From Deltaproteobacteria bacterium (GTDB lineage: Bacteria > Desulfobacterota > Desulfarculia > Adiutricales > Adiutricaceae), in contig JAITKA010000035.1 in NCBI GenBank assembly GCA_031278635.1, positions 1 through 43,500 of the forward strand: 43,500 bases of DNA. Reading direction: 5' to 3'. Positions 33,948-42,130 of the stretch are shown one piece after another; position 1 is the stretch's first letter; every line of letters starts with the position of its first letter. Position numbers and translations under genes: made by a program. The notes below the pieces were generated by a model that did no database searches, was not told the origin of the DNA, and saw only the letters and a program-made list of their open reading frames with translations.

Positions 33948-34161
33948 ACGAACTGGCGGAGCAAGAACCGCAAGAGGACGACGAGGAACTTGAGGGGGAA
34001 ATATCCATGGTGCCGCCCGACGGGCCGCAACGGAAACTGGAGAGATGCTTTTCGCAGTTGGCCTGGCCGCACGCGGGGCAGACTACCTGGGCCGAACGGC
34101 TCAACACCAGCTCCTCGAAATCGCGACCGCAGTCAAGGCATTTGAATTCATATATGGGCAT
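33925..34161 (-). CDS. FmdB-family zinc ribbon protein, 78 aa
   Basis: MPIYEFKCLDCG opens the protein (start 34161), and a second Cys-x-x-Cys (28/31) closes a zinc ribbon. This is the standard FmdB/Zn-ribbon domain seen next to hemC and other genes in Desulfobacterota. The C-terminus is a Ser/Cys-rich tail (SSSSSSSCGSCSASSCAGCG) with five or six more cysteines, possibly a further metal-binding arm. FmdB proteins are suspected regulators or metal sensors with no firm function. It is the first gene of the minus-strand operon fmdB-hemC-cobA/hemD-helicase. Confidence 0.88.
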   Translation of the reverse strand: MPIYEFKCLDCGRDFEELVLSRSAQVVCPACGQANCEKHLSSFRCGPSGGTMDISPSSSSSSSCGSCSASSCAGCGSN

Positions 34162-34702
34162 GTAAAACGACCTCGGACAATTTAAAACCCCCGCGCGCGA
34201 GGGCCAAAGACGTAACCCCAAACCTACCCGGGCCCAACCCTAGACTCGCGCGCCGAGGCTCCATATCTCGCCATCCATAATACCACCCAATAACCCGTTC
34301 GGCAAATTTATCGCCCCCTGGCCCGCCACGCCGGCCCCCAGGCCCCGTCCCCGCGAAACCAAACCCCCAACCCAAAATCCTTAGGCGTTATAGCCCAAAA
34401 CGAAGCCCCGCAAACAAACCCGTCTCATAATCCTGCAAAATTTCGCAAGGGCACTTGACTTTTAACGTACGTATGGTATAAAATGATGAAAATAAAAAAT
34501 CATTTTAAGAAAGAAACGATTTGTTTATTTTTTTAAGATTGCACTTTAAATGATGGCTATAGTGAAATAGTCCCAGCTAAAGCTTTGACATTAATTTGCA
34601 AAAAGATTTAATAAACATTAACTTTCATTCAAGAATATGGTATTTTTATTTATTCGTAACAATATTTTATTTTTAAAATTTAAATGGTCAATAAGGCTTA
34701 CA
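34162..34702. other. GC-to-AT boundary upstream of the LRAT operon
   Basis: Until about 34440 the sequence has the GC content of the core and no gene. From 34441 it turns AT-rich, with the operon promoter at 34455-34482. Confidence 0.55.
34455..34482 (+). promoter_or_regulatory. Strong sigma-70-type promoter of the LRAT operon
   Basis: TTGACT (34455-34460), a 16-base spacer and TATAAA (34477-34482) lie at the exact point where GC content drops. They point at the LRAT gene, leaving a leader of about 210 bases. Confidence 0.65.
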
Positions 34703-35353
34703 ATGGTTAAATTTAAAGAACAAGTACTTTTGGCAGACCATATAAAAGTTAATAGAGTTTTATATGAGCATCATGGGATCTATTTGGGAAAATATAAAGT
34801 TATTCATTATACTGAAAATGAAGGTAATATAACTAAAGGGTTAGTTAAGGTAACAAGTCTAAAAAATTTTCTAGATGGGGCAACAAATTTTGATGTCATA
34901 AGACACCAAAATCCAATCTTTAGTCCAGAAGAGATCATAGAAAGAGCTAAATCACGAATTGGTGAGGATAATTACAGCATATTTTCCAATAATTGTGAAC
35001 ATTTTTGTAACTGGTGTATTGAAGGCGTCGCAGAAAGCGAACAGGTACAGACTGTAATTACAATTATAATTACTGGGTTAGCTGGATTAAAAGGTCTATT
35101 TCTTGTAAAAGCAGTAAAAGGTTTCATTGAAAAGCCACATAAAGAACTGGAAAAAACTACCACCAATTTACTGAACGCAGAGAAAGAATTAGCTAAAGTT
35201 TCAAAATCAGCAATAGAATCTCAATTTATATTAGAAAAATTTGTAGAAGAAAATATTAAATTGGATCATAAGATAAAAGAGCAATTTGAAGAGAATAAAA
35301 AAGCTGGCAAAAAAGCTTTGGATGCGATTGAAAAATTTAGGAAGCAAATATGA
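34703..35353 (+). CDS. LRAT/NC-domain protein with membrane segment and coiled coil, 216 aa
   Basis: ATG 34703 was chosen (AAGG about 8 bases upstream). An N-terminal LRAT-like (permuted NlpC/P60) hydrolase or acyltransferase domain is seen: HHGIYLG at 23-29 (His24 as the first catalytic His), a second His35 in VIHY, and the nucleophile in NNCEHF (Cys98). The family transfers or cleaves acyl groups on lipids or proteins. A hydrophobic helix (about 115-138, ITIIITGLAGLKGLFLV) follows, then a Lys/Glu-rich coiled coil to the end. It is translationally coupled (ATGA) to the next gene. Base composition is far lower in GC than that of its neighbours, so it is probably acquired. The target is not known. 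Confidence 0.75.
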   Translation: MVKFKEQVLLADHIKVNRVLYEHHGIYLGKYKVIHYTENEGNITKGLVKVTSLKNFLDGATNFDVIRHQNPIFSPEEIIERAKSRIGEDNYSIFSNNCEHFCNWCIEGVAESEQVQTVITIIITGLAGLKGLFLVKAVKGFIEKPHKELEKTTTNLLNAEKELAKVSKSAIESQFILEKFVEENIKLDHKIKEQFEENKKAGKKALDAIEKFRKQI

Positions 35354-37104
35354 CTTCTTTGATAATGACTCCAAGTGAACAAACCCAAATCGATACTCAA
35401 TTAGAAGATCGACTGCTTGGTTGGGTAAAATCTCGCTCCAGTGAAGCAGAGCAATTGGCCTTGGATGCTACCAGACTTCTGTCATGTACGAGTGATAGGC
35501 TGGAGAGCATTTCACGGCAAGGGTTTTTTAAACGTATCTGGTCAAGACTAACAGGAGCTTCTACCGCTAATGAGAGAGTGAACATAAATGACCTAATACG
35601 GGTACAAAAAAATTCTCTTCGTTATCTTAATATGCTACAAGAGCAAGAAATGCTCATGGCACATTCCATGTTATCTTTGAAGAATAATTTGTTAGCGCTT
35701 AACATTCAAGATAAGGAGACAAGAAACATAGTTGATTTACTTGCCGAAGAAACTCAAAAAAGTTTTGAAAAGTTAGAAAATCGAGTTGATCAATTAGAGA
35801 TCTCTTCTAATCTTCAAGGTTGGTTGCTCACTCTCGAAGAAAGAGAATATGATGAAAAATATCCAACTGAATTTATGCGTTTATTCAGGATTATCAACGA
35901 TTTTTACACAATAAAAGATGATAATTGGAATTATAATGATCTAATGTTTATGCGAAAAGCTATTCGTTCCGTAAAGATAGATTCTCGTAAAATAATAACA
36001 CTAAATTTTTTTATTGACAATTTAATAGATGAAATTCAAGATAATCGTGTTGGAATTGATTTATATAATTTTCTTATATCAGAATTAGGACCACAGAGTA
36101 TTGAAAATTACAGCCTTTTAGTTGTTGACAATATATCTTCCCCTGTATTTATATCAATGCATCGTCTAAAAACACAATATACAGATCGGTTAGATGACAT
36201 AAATGAGCTTAAAGAAGAACTTAAAATTTCTACCGCAGAAGCGTTAAAGCGTCTTTTGCGGCGCAGTATCTCTCAACTAAATGTAAATTTAAATTATGAA
36301 TTTCCATTAGCTGATGCAGCAATTGAAATACTTGGTTGCATTCGTCTCGCGAACAGATTGTTTTTAGTTCCTGATAAAACTAATGCTTTACCTAAAACGA
36401 ACGCTTCATCGGCTGAGAAAATAGTAATTCAACCAGATAAAAGCGCAATGATTAATTCTAAAATTGACCCTCACAATTTGACAATAGGTACATGGAGCGT
36501 ACAAAATAAATCATATTACGATTATTTTCCAAAAAATTCATATACTTGGAATACATTAGATGTAATTAATGTATTTTGTCCGGATATACCCCGGGTTTTT
36601 GACGTTAAATATATTAATAATTTAATATTAGCATTTTATCACACTCAATATGATAAATTTTATGTCTCTTTATCGGGTGATGGCTATATATGGAATCATT
36701 ACCGTTTAATTGATGATAATAATAAACATATAACTTATTCAGATATCGTTGATAGAATCATCTTCGTTTTTAACGATAAATTAATTATATATCTAAAATC
36801 TTATAATAATTTTTATTATTATTCATTTGATAATTATAAATTTTTTCCAAATATACCTTCTAGTTCTACAGAAGTTATCACAACGAGCGATGGTAGTAAT
36901 TTTTTTATAAATAAACTTTATCCATTTGATGATTTTAATATTATAATAGCAACCAATATAAAACAATCAATTTTTATTTCTAATGATTTAATATTTTGGC
37001 AAGTTATACATGCACCATTTGATGTCATAGACCTAACGTTTGACGGTAAAAAAATTATTTGCAATGGTAGTGATGAGAAGTATTATTCCCTTGATTTGTA
37101 TTAA
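35350..37104 (+). CDS. Unknown 584-aa protein: helical N-terminus, propeller-like C-terminal repeats
   Basis: ATG 35350 overlaps the LRAT stop as ATGA, so the two proteins are made together. Residues 1-330 are predicted all-helical with coiled-coil segments and include the short motif GFFKRIWSRLTG (58-69), recalling similar GFF-x-R-x-W-x-x-L-T-G strings in uncharacterised bacterial proteins (from memory, not searched). Residues about 370-584 contain repeated aromatic/Asn-rich strands of the kind W-x-x-Y ... F-D-x-K-Y-I-N ... F-Y-V-S-L-S-G-D-G-Y-I-W, then FISNDLIFWQVIH and DLTFDGKKIICNGSD. These resemble blades of a BNR/Kelch-like beta-propeller. No enzymatic motif was recognised. I infer a sensing or scaffolding partner for the LRAT protein. 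Confidence 0.7.
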   Translation: MTSLIMTPSEQTQIDTQLEDRLLGWVKSRSSEAEQLALDATRLLSCTSDRLESISRQGFFKRIWSRLTGASTANERVNINDLIRVQKNSLRYLNMLQEQEMLMAHSMLSLKNNLLALNIQDKETRNIVDLLAEETQKSFEKLENRVDQLEISSNLQGWLLTLEEREYDEKYPTEFMRLFRIINDFYTIKDDNWNYNDLMFMRKAIRSVKIDSRKIITLNFFIDNLIDEIQDNRVGIDLYNFLISELGPQSIENYSLLVVDNISSPVFISMHRLKTQYTDRLDDINELKEELKISTAEALKRLLRRSISQLNVNLNYEFPLADAAIEILGCIRLANRLFLVPDKTNALPKTNASSAEKIVIQPDKSAMINSKIDPHNLTIGTWSVQNKSYYDYFPKNSYTWNTLDVINVFCPDIPRVFDVKYINNLILAFYHTQYDKFYVSLSGDGYIWNHYRLIDDNNKHITYSDIVDRIIFVFNDKLIIYLKSYNNFYYYSFDNYKFFPNIPSSSTEVITTSDGSNFFINKLYPFDDFNIIIATNIKQSIFISNDLIFWQVIHAPFDVIDLTFDGKKIICNGSDEKYYSLDLY

Positions 37105-37600
37105 ATTTTATTAGCTGATTAAACAAGATCCATACGCAAAACACATAAATTCTAAGAATTATTCCTAAATTTATTAAAAATTAATATATGATATAAATTT
37201 ATTTTTTGAAACATTTTTTTGCACTTTAATCAAAGATAGTTAATCAATAATACATAACAATTCATTGTTTTTGATAACTAAGCTTGTAAATTATAAGGTT
37301 CTTAGTGCTAATATATTATTTTTTTCTGGTTTTATTGAGGGTGTAATGAAAGTTACGATCTGGTTACTAGACGTCCATATTTTTTGACATGTAGGTGCTA
37401 CAAAGAGTCCAGACAAACCGTCTTCTGGCCAGTGGCATAAAATGCTTGTCCAAGGCACCTCGCAAATTAGTTTCCATATTTTCAAGTGCTGGCGCCTTTT
37501 TTGAATAATTCTTGACGCTTTTGCCATGCTGTAGGACCCGAAAAAAAACATTGACCAAGCCTAAACCGTTATGGTATATAACTAGGTTCTAGATGCGCAC
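37105..37600. other. AT-rich spacer before tRNA-Glu
   Basis: A less AT-rich patch at about 37380-37560 has minus-strand frames (such as ALENMETNLRGALDKHFMPL in one frame) that could be a gene remnant. I cannot name it. No terminator for the LRAT operon was recognised. Confidence 0.4.
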
Positions 37601-37676
37601 GGTCCCATCGTCTAGTGGCCTAGGACACCGCCCTCTCACGGCGAAAACAGGGGTTCGAGTCCCCTTGGGACTACCA
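37601..37676 (+). tRNA. tRNA-Glu (CTC)
   Basis: The GGTCCCA acceptor pairs with TGGGACT (one G-U), the D-arm has TCTAGTGGCCTAGGACA, and the anticodon stem CCGCC encloses CTCTCAC with anticodon CTC (Glu). The T-arm has GGTTCGAGTCC, and CCA is encoded (37674-37676). The layout matches bacterial tRNA-Glu. It is the probable insertion site of the island that follows. Confidence 0.93.
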
Positions 37677-37700
37677 CTTCATAATCCAACTTTGCCCGAT

Positions 37701-37744
37701 ATAGTCCGAAAGTCCGCTAAAACAGTGGCTTTCGGACTATTTGC
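37701..37744 (+). terminator. Terminator after tRNA-Glu
   Basis: The perfect 12-bp stem ATAGTCCGAAAG / CTTTCGGACTAT (37701-37740) has a 16-base loop that is itself partly paired. TTGCTTG follows. Confidence 0.7.
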
Positions 37745-37827
37745 TTGTTCAGTAAAGTCCAAGTAAATCCCTTGGCAACTATGTATTTTGTGGGTATCTT
37801 AGTTTTGAAGAAAGGCGATACCCCCAC

Positions 37828-38969
37828 ATGCCACTTTCAGACATTTTCTTAAGAAATCTAAAACCACCAGTTAAGCCAACGAAATTCCAAGATGGCGGAG
37901 GGATGTATCTTTACGCCACACCTACAGGGCTTAAATCTTGGAGGTTCAACTATCGTTTTCAGGGAGAGTATAAAACCATGACTTTTGGTCAATACCCCCT
38001 GGTACCCTTAAGAGAAGCCCGAGAAAAGCTGTTTGAGGCTAGAAAGTTTTTAGATGGCGGGGTAGATCCTGCATTTCAAAAGAAATCTCTCAAACAAGCG
38101 GAAAAGGAGAAAGTAAAAGACACTTTCAAAGAGATAGCCAAAGAGTGGTTTGATAATAAGAAGGATACATTAAAAGAGGCATATACCTCTCGTATTTGGG
38201 GGCGAATTGATAAAGATCTGTTCCCTTTCCTGGCTGACAAATTAATCAGCGAAATTTCTGCCCCAGAACTCCTTGAAGTACATCGAAAGATTGAGTCAAG
38301 AGGAGCCGTTGTCACCGCTCATCGTTGCCTCCAATATTGCTGGCAAATCTTTCGGTATGCCATAGCTACAGGCAGGGCGACTCATGATGTCAGTGCTGAT
38401 TTACGAGGGGCTTTGAAAACTGCGGCCCATTCTCATTTTTCCAGTTTAAAGGATAGAAAAGAGGTTGGAGCTCCGCTAAGGGCTATTGACGGTTATACTG
38501 GAAATGTTATCGTTAAATCAGCTTTGCAAATGGCTCCATATGTTTTTGTAAGGCCTGGGGAACACTTCGACACGCTGAATGGGCCGAGATTGATTTTGAG
38601 CTAAATGAATGGCGTATACCGGCAGAAAAGATGAAGCAAATCCATATCGTACCGTTAGCTAAACAGGTAGTTGATATTTTGGTTGAACTACGCAATTATA
38701 CAGGCAATACAAAACACCTATTTCCTGGGATGCGTAATGATGTAAGGCCTATATCCGATATGACACTTTTGGCTGGGCTAAGACGGCTAGGTTATTCACG
38801 TGAGGAAATGACCGTTCATGGGTTCGGGTCTATAGCTTCGACTATGCTTAATGAGCAAGGCTTTAACCGTGACTGGATAGAGAGGCAACTGGCTCATGGT
38901 GAGAGAAACAGTATTAGAGCTGCCTATAACTACGCTGAATATTTACCGGAACGTAGAAAAATGATGTAA
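37828..38969 (+). pseudogene. P4-type tyrosine integrase, inactivated
   Basis: The N-terminal half reads as a DUF4102-type integrase arm-binding domain (MPLSDIFLRNLKPPVKPTKF, DGGGMYLYATPTGLKSWRFN) and a central SAM-like domain. The frame breaks at about 38561-38565, two extra bases after VRPGE. It continues in another frame as RHAEWAEIDF ... VPLAKQVVDIL ... HGFGSIASTM ... ERQLAHGERNSIRAAYNYAEYL. Three lesions are visible: the frameshift; Gly in place of the catalytic Arg of the HxxR motif (38826-38828); and TAA at 38967 where Gln precedes EWADYL. The relict frame goes on to 39017. It sits 150 bases after tRNA-Glu, fitting tRNA-3'-end integration. Confidence 0.9.
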
Positions 38970-39186
38970 GAATGGGCAGATTATTTATATAAATTGATAT
39001 TGATGATTAAAAATTAATTTAGTTAAAGTTTCAAATGAAATAATAACATTTAGAAATAATATTTTGAAAGTTCACTTATTCGTCGTCAGAGAGTTTGATT
39101 ATTAAAACGAAAAAAATTCTTTCTTTTTTGCTACAGAGTATGATAGTAAAAATAGTTTAGCTCTACGGTTTTCTGAGGGGTTATAT

Positions 39187-39375
39187 ATGCCTCGTCAACC
39201 TAGATGGGTTGTAAAATCACAACCTTGCAAAGAGCTTTCAATAGTCCAAGAAATTGATAACCCTCAACCTGTAGTTACTACTCTAACCGACACAACAACT
39301 TTAGTAAGTAGTGAACTACAAGGCGTTATTTTCCTCGAAGAAGAATTCCTCCCTCATAATCCATTTTTTTGCTAA
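39187..39375 (+). CDS. Small ORF (62 aa) ending at the IS boundary
   Basis: ATG 39187 follows GAGGGG. No family is recognised; the product is rich in Thr/Val/Gln with a Leu/Glu end. The stop TAA (39373-39375) sits precisely at the left end of the IS630 element and shares its TA. The gene may therefore be a 5' fragment cut by the insertion, or chance. A continuation after the right end is not evident. Confidence 0.35.
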   Translation: MPRQPRWVVKSQPCKELSIVQEIDNPQPVVTTLTDTTTLVSSELQGVIFLEEEFLPHNPFFC

Positions 39376-39390
39376 TTCTAATTTGCGTTT
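39375..39390 (+). repeat. IS630 left terminal inverted repeat
   Basis: ATTCTAATTTGCGTTT is the exact reverse complement of 40477-40492. Confidence 0.95.
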
Positions 39391-39431
39391 GAGATTTCCT
39401 TTTAGTATAATGCTGATCATGGAGGTGTCTC

Positions 39432-40489
39432 ATGGCCAGAACACTAAATTTTTCTCAAGACCAGTTAGATAAAGCAATAGAATTGAGAGACAAGCATTCA
39501 ATCGATAGAGAGCAAAGAGCAGGCTTAGTTTCTCTCTGTATAGCGAAAACTGGTTGCTCACGAGAGACAGCTGCCTTAATATTCGGCATTGATGTTAGGA
39601 CCGTCCATGATGATTTAGAGAGAATTCGTAACCCTATCATCGATAATATAGGTCTATGGGGTGGTGGAAATAACCATCATATGACTTTTGATGAAGAAGA
39701 GTCATTTCTTAATTCATATTTAGATGATGCTAAAGCTGGATTGATCATTTCCATTCCTAAACTTCATAATGAGTACAATAATATTGTAGATAAAATCACT
39801 CCAGCTTCAACTTTTTACAGGCTATTAAAACGCCATAATTGGCGAAAAGTGCTGCCTGACATGCGTCATTCTAAAGGAGATCCTGCTTTACAAAAGGACT
39901 TCAAAAAAAAACACTCAAAATTCAGATGGCTGAAGCTCTCTTGAAAAACAAAAATAATTACCCTGTCTATCTTATGTTTCAGGATGAAGCACGGTTCGGA
40001 AGGATGTCAGACCCAAGTAAGTGCTGGGCACCAAATCCGTTCAGACCAAAGGTTGACTTAGCTCTCGTTCGCCAATATAACTACGTTTTTGGGCTGTTTG
40101 TCCCGCTACTGGAGCTTTTGATTCGATGATAGCATCGGATATGAGGACTGCAAATATGTCTCTCTTTTTAAGGCAAGTCAGTAGGGCACATCCTAACAGA
40201 TTTGTGATTATGGTTTTAGATGGTGCCTCAACTCATAAATCAAAAGATTTGGTTGTCCCGTCTAATGTTTCTTTAATCATATTACCCCCGTACTCACCTG
40301 AGCTTAATCCAACGGAAAGAGTATGGAATCAACTCAGAAAAAAAATATTTTGCTAACAAATATTTTAGTACTTTGGAGGAAGCCATGGATGCTGTTAAAC
40401 TCGGACTTTCAGAATTAAAAAAGAAGAGGTCAAAAATGAAAAGCTTAACCTTATGGCCTTGGATTAAGGAAATATTAAACGCAAATTAG
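39432..40489 (+). pseudogene. IS630-family transposase, frameshifted
   Basis: GGAGGTGTCTC precedes ATG 39432. The N-terminal ~130 residues are HTH modules; the DDE catalytic domain has FQDEARFG (first Asp), LDGASTHKS (second Asp) and LPPYSPELNPTERVWNQL (third acid, Glu). The frame breaks three times. At an A9 run (39903-39911) a -1 shift is needed, possibly programmed. Near 40091-40093 one G is missing before VCPATGAF-like sequence. At an A8 run (40338-40345) one A is extra before YFANKYFSTLEEAMDAV. The last two are true lesions unless each is programmed, so the enzyme is likely dead. Confidence 0.88.
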
Positions 40490-40492
40490 AAT
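40477..40492 (-). repeat. IS630 right terminal inverted repeat
   Basis: AAACGCAAATTAGAAT is the exact reverse complement of 39375-39390. Confidence 0.95.
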
Positions 40493-40658
40493 CATGACGA
40501 AAAGGGCAATCATGCCACCGCCAGACATGGGCGAATCGCTGGTCATAGACCTGGTAGGTCTTCAGGAAATTGACCATGAGTTTCTCAAAGCTACTTCCCT
40601 TGTGACTTTCGGAAGCTGCTTCGGTACGGTATTTAGAGATTATTTTATCAAAATTCAT
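40493..40658 (-). pseudogene. N-terminal stub of a restriction-type helicase, cut by IS630
   Basis: From ATG 40658 the minus strand reads KYRTEAASESHKGSSFEKLM, then VNFLKTYQVYDQRFAHVWRW HDCPFR. This is the start of large predicted restriction/helicase proteins (F-E-x-L ... Y-L-K-T ... V-W-x-W-x-D-x-P-x-R). It ends at the IS right repeat after about 55 residues. I found no continuation past the left IR, so the remainder was deleted. The original would have been a ~1600-residue defence enzyme (inferred from the family). Confidence 0.65.
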
Positions 40659-40733
40659 AATTCAAACAAGTTCAAAGGAGCAATACAAGCTTGAAATTAG
40701 AATTTTACTCCAGTTAAGCTTAGATAGAAATTA

Positions 40734-40934
40734 CTATTTAGCATGATCTAGATCGTTACCCTTAGAATATAAAGATTTTGCTATTGTAAAACCATATTTT
40801 TTAGCTAAATATTCACTACGCTTTTTAAAGTAATCATGAAATTCCTCACTAGACATGTTCTTAGTTTTTTCGTAAATATCTACTCGAACCTTATGAATCC
40901 AATCATCACTTATACTTGTATTTGGATTACTCAT
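40734..40934 (-). CDS. Small helical protein, antitoxin-like (66 aa)
   Basis: ATG 40934 follows GGAGGT with an 8-base gap. The sequence W-I-H-K-V-R-V-D-I-Y-E-K-T-K-N-M-S-S-E-E-F is of the R-x-x-I-Y-E-x-T-K-x-M-S-x-E-E type common to short antitoxin-like or HTH-free regulatory proteins encoded after a partner gene. Its ATG lies within the last codons of the upstream gene (8-base overlap), so the two are a coupled pair. The function is not known; a toxin-antitoxin pair is a guess. Confidence 0.6.
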   Translation of the reverse strand: MSNPNTSISDDWIHKVRVDIYEKTKNMSSEEFHDYFKKRSEYLAKKYGFTIAKSLYSKGNDLDHAK

Positions 40935-41223
40935 TATCAATTACCTCCATAATTGCATCGACTGGCGATTGAATATAAATATTATTATACCCAAATCTTT
41001 TATTGATCTCATAAGTAAAATTTCTTGTTTTATTTAGAATAATATGTTTAAAATTCAAACTTAATAAATTTTCATATTCTTTCTGAAATTCAATAGTTTG
41101 AATTGGACTACCGAAAGCCAAGCCAAGGATTGCCGTTAAATCCAGCACTTGCGCTTGAGCTAAAATTATAACCCAGATTGGGGACAAACCCAAACAAAAA
41201 ATCAAAACAAGCATGAGCTCCAA
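40927..41223 (-). CDS. Small protein, upstream partner of the pair (up to 98 aa)
   Basis: The C-terminal ~75 residues look like a real protein (DLTAILGLAFGSPIQTIEFQ ... HIILNKTRNFTYEINKRFGY ... SPVDAIMEVIDNE). The first ~22 are hydrophobic (MLVLIFCLGLSPIWVIILAQ), which may be a signal/TM helix or a frame-run. The start is uncertain: TTG 41223 or ATG 41214. It overlaps the next gene by 8 bases. No family is recognised. Confidence 0.45.
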   Translation of the reverse strand: MELMLVLIFCLGLSPIWVIILAQAQVLDLTAILGLAFGSPIQTIEFQKEYENLLSLNFKHIILNKTRNFTYEINKRFGYNNIYIQSPVDAIMEVIDNE

Positions 41224-41269
41224 TCTACGGGTCTAATGGCTTTAATATGCGATTTATAGTGCGTCTGGT

Positions 41270-41611
41270 TTATTTTGTTCGGTTCTTGAACAACCTTGCT
41301 GCGCTAATCATAAATTCTATTAGTATGGCCTTTTCTCCTGTATCCAGGGTGAGTAGGACATCGTTCAAAGTCTGTAGCATAGTTTGTGTTTAGTCTCCGT
41401 TGTCTTCCACAAAAAAACGAACAACGGGACAACCGAACAATTTGCCAAGTTGTTCCAAACGTGCAAGACTCGCTGGTCTTGTCCCAGTTTCCAAGCGAGA
41501 TACGGTTTCAACCTCAATCCCCAGGTTCACTTGAGCTTGGGTCAAATGGGAAAGCTTGCGTTGTCTGGCTATGGTTTGACCGACTCTCTTGGAAAGGCTT
41601 GGTATCGTTAT
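41270..41611 (-). pseudogene. XRE-family helix-turn-helix regulator, decayed
   Basis: The minus strand from 41611 reads ITIPSLSKRVGQTIARQRKL, then SHLTQAQVNLGIEVETVSRL ETGTRPASLARLEQLGKLFG. This is a clear XRE HTH. Three defects are visible: the start codon is ATA where ATG is expected; the turn helix lacks about two residues (AQV-NLGIE); and an in-frame TAA follows VEDNGD, after which the same frame continues TQTMLQTLNDVLLTLDTGEK, then AILIEFMISAARLFKNRTK to a stop at 41270. It is a relict regulator of the island. Confidence 0.75.
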
Positions 41612-41686
41612 TTATTGCTCCAAAGCTACTGTTCAGCCCGAAACCATTTTCGGAGATCGGCCTCAAAATATTAATGACCAGGACGA

Positions 41687-41913
41687 TCAAATTTGACTTG
41701 GCTTAATTTGATGGCGGTGGATGGCGAACAAGGCGTCAGGGTCTTTTACGCGATTGGTTTTGCTATTAGCTCTCCCAACCGTTTCGTGGTGGCGGTGGTC
41801 TCGGCAAAAGTCAGGGCGTCGCGGTCGGCGATACCGCCGGGATTGCGCAAAACGCCTGTCTTGGGGTCGGTATGGGTATGATCCAGGTCGATATACCGGA
41901 ATTCATTTCGAAT
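41687..41913 (-). pseudogene. Fic-family protein, N-terminal remnant
   Basis: On the minus strand, FRYIDLDHTHTDPKTGVLRN and GGIADRDALTFAETTATTKR LGELIAKPI are the N-terminal arm of a Fic (AMP-transferase) protein. After a frameshift (stop at 41746) RVKDPDALFAIHRHQ continues, matching the start of the Fic core, and then ends at about 41687. The catalytic HxFx(D/E)GNGR loop is missing. The start is also uncertain (ATT where ATG would be expected). It lies directly after its antitoxin. Confidence 0.75.
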
Positions 41914-42130
41914 ACCGTTTCTCCTTGGCGGCAACCACGAGCTGGGCAAAGGACATCTTGCCCAGGCAGTAATCGCGGATAATCTCAATGCCTTTCTTCG
42001 AGGGCTCAAACCCCTCGAACATATTGGAGCCGATGGCTTCCGCAGTGTTTTCCAGCGTTTCCAAATCGGGAAATGGAACGTCCATAATCGTCAGCGCCTT
42101 ACGATTGATTGAGAAGGGTGCATATTTCAT
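41903..42130 (-). CDS. VbhA-like antitoxin of a Fic toxin, 75 aa
   Basis: ATG 42130 overlaps the relict hsdS stop (ATGA). The reading ENTAEAIGSNMFEGFEPSKK includes S35-x-x-x-E39-G40, the inhibitory (S/T)xxxEG motif that blocks Fic ATP binding. The C-terminal helical part is typical of the VbhA-antitoxin domain: GIEIIRDYCLGKMSFAQLVV AAKEK. The gene is intact, although its Fic partner is broken, so it is an orphan immunity protein or a non-functional relic. Confidence 0.8.
   Translation of the reverse strand: MKYAPFSINRKALTIMDVPFPDLETLENTAEAIGSNMFEGFEPSKKGIEIIRDYCLGKMSFAQLVVAAKEKRYSK

Larger units (their letters stand above)
39375..40492 (+). mobile_element. IS630-family insertion sequence
   Basis: It is a 1.1-kb element with a transposase of the IS630/Tc1-mariner type bounded by perfect 16-bp inverted repeats (39375-39390 and 40477-40492). 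The left end abuts TA (39373-39374), the expected IS630 target. The right flank begins CA rather than TA, so the target duplication has decayed or the flank was rearranged. Confidence 0.9.
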
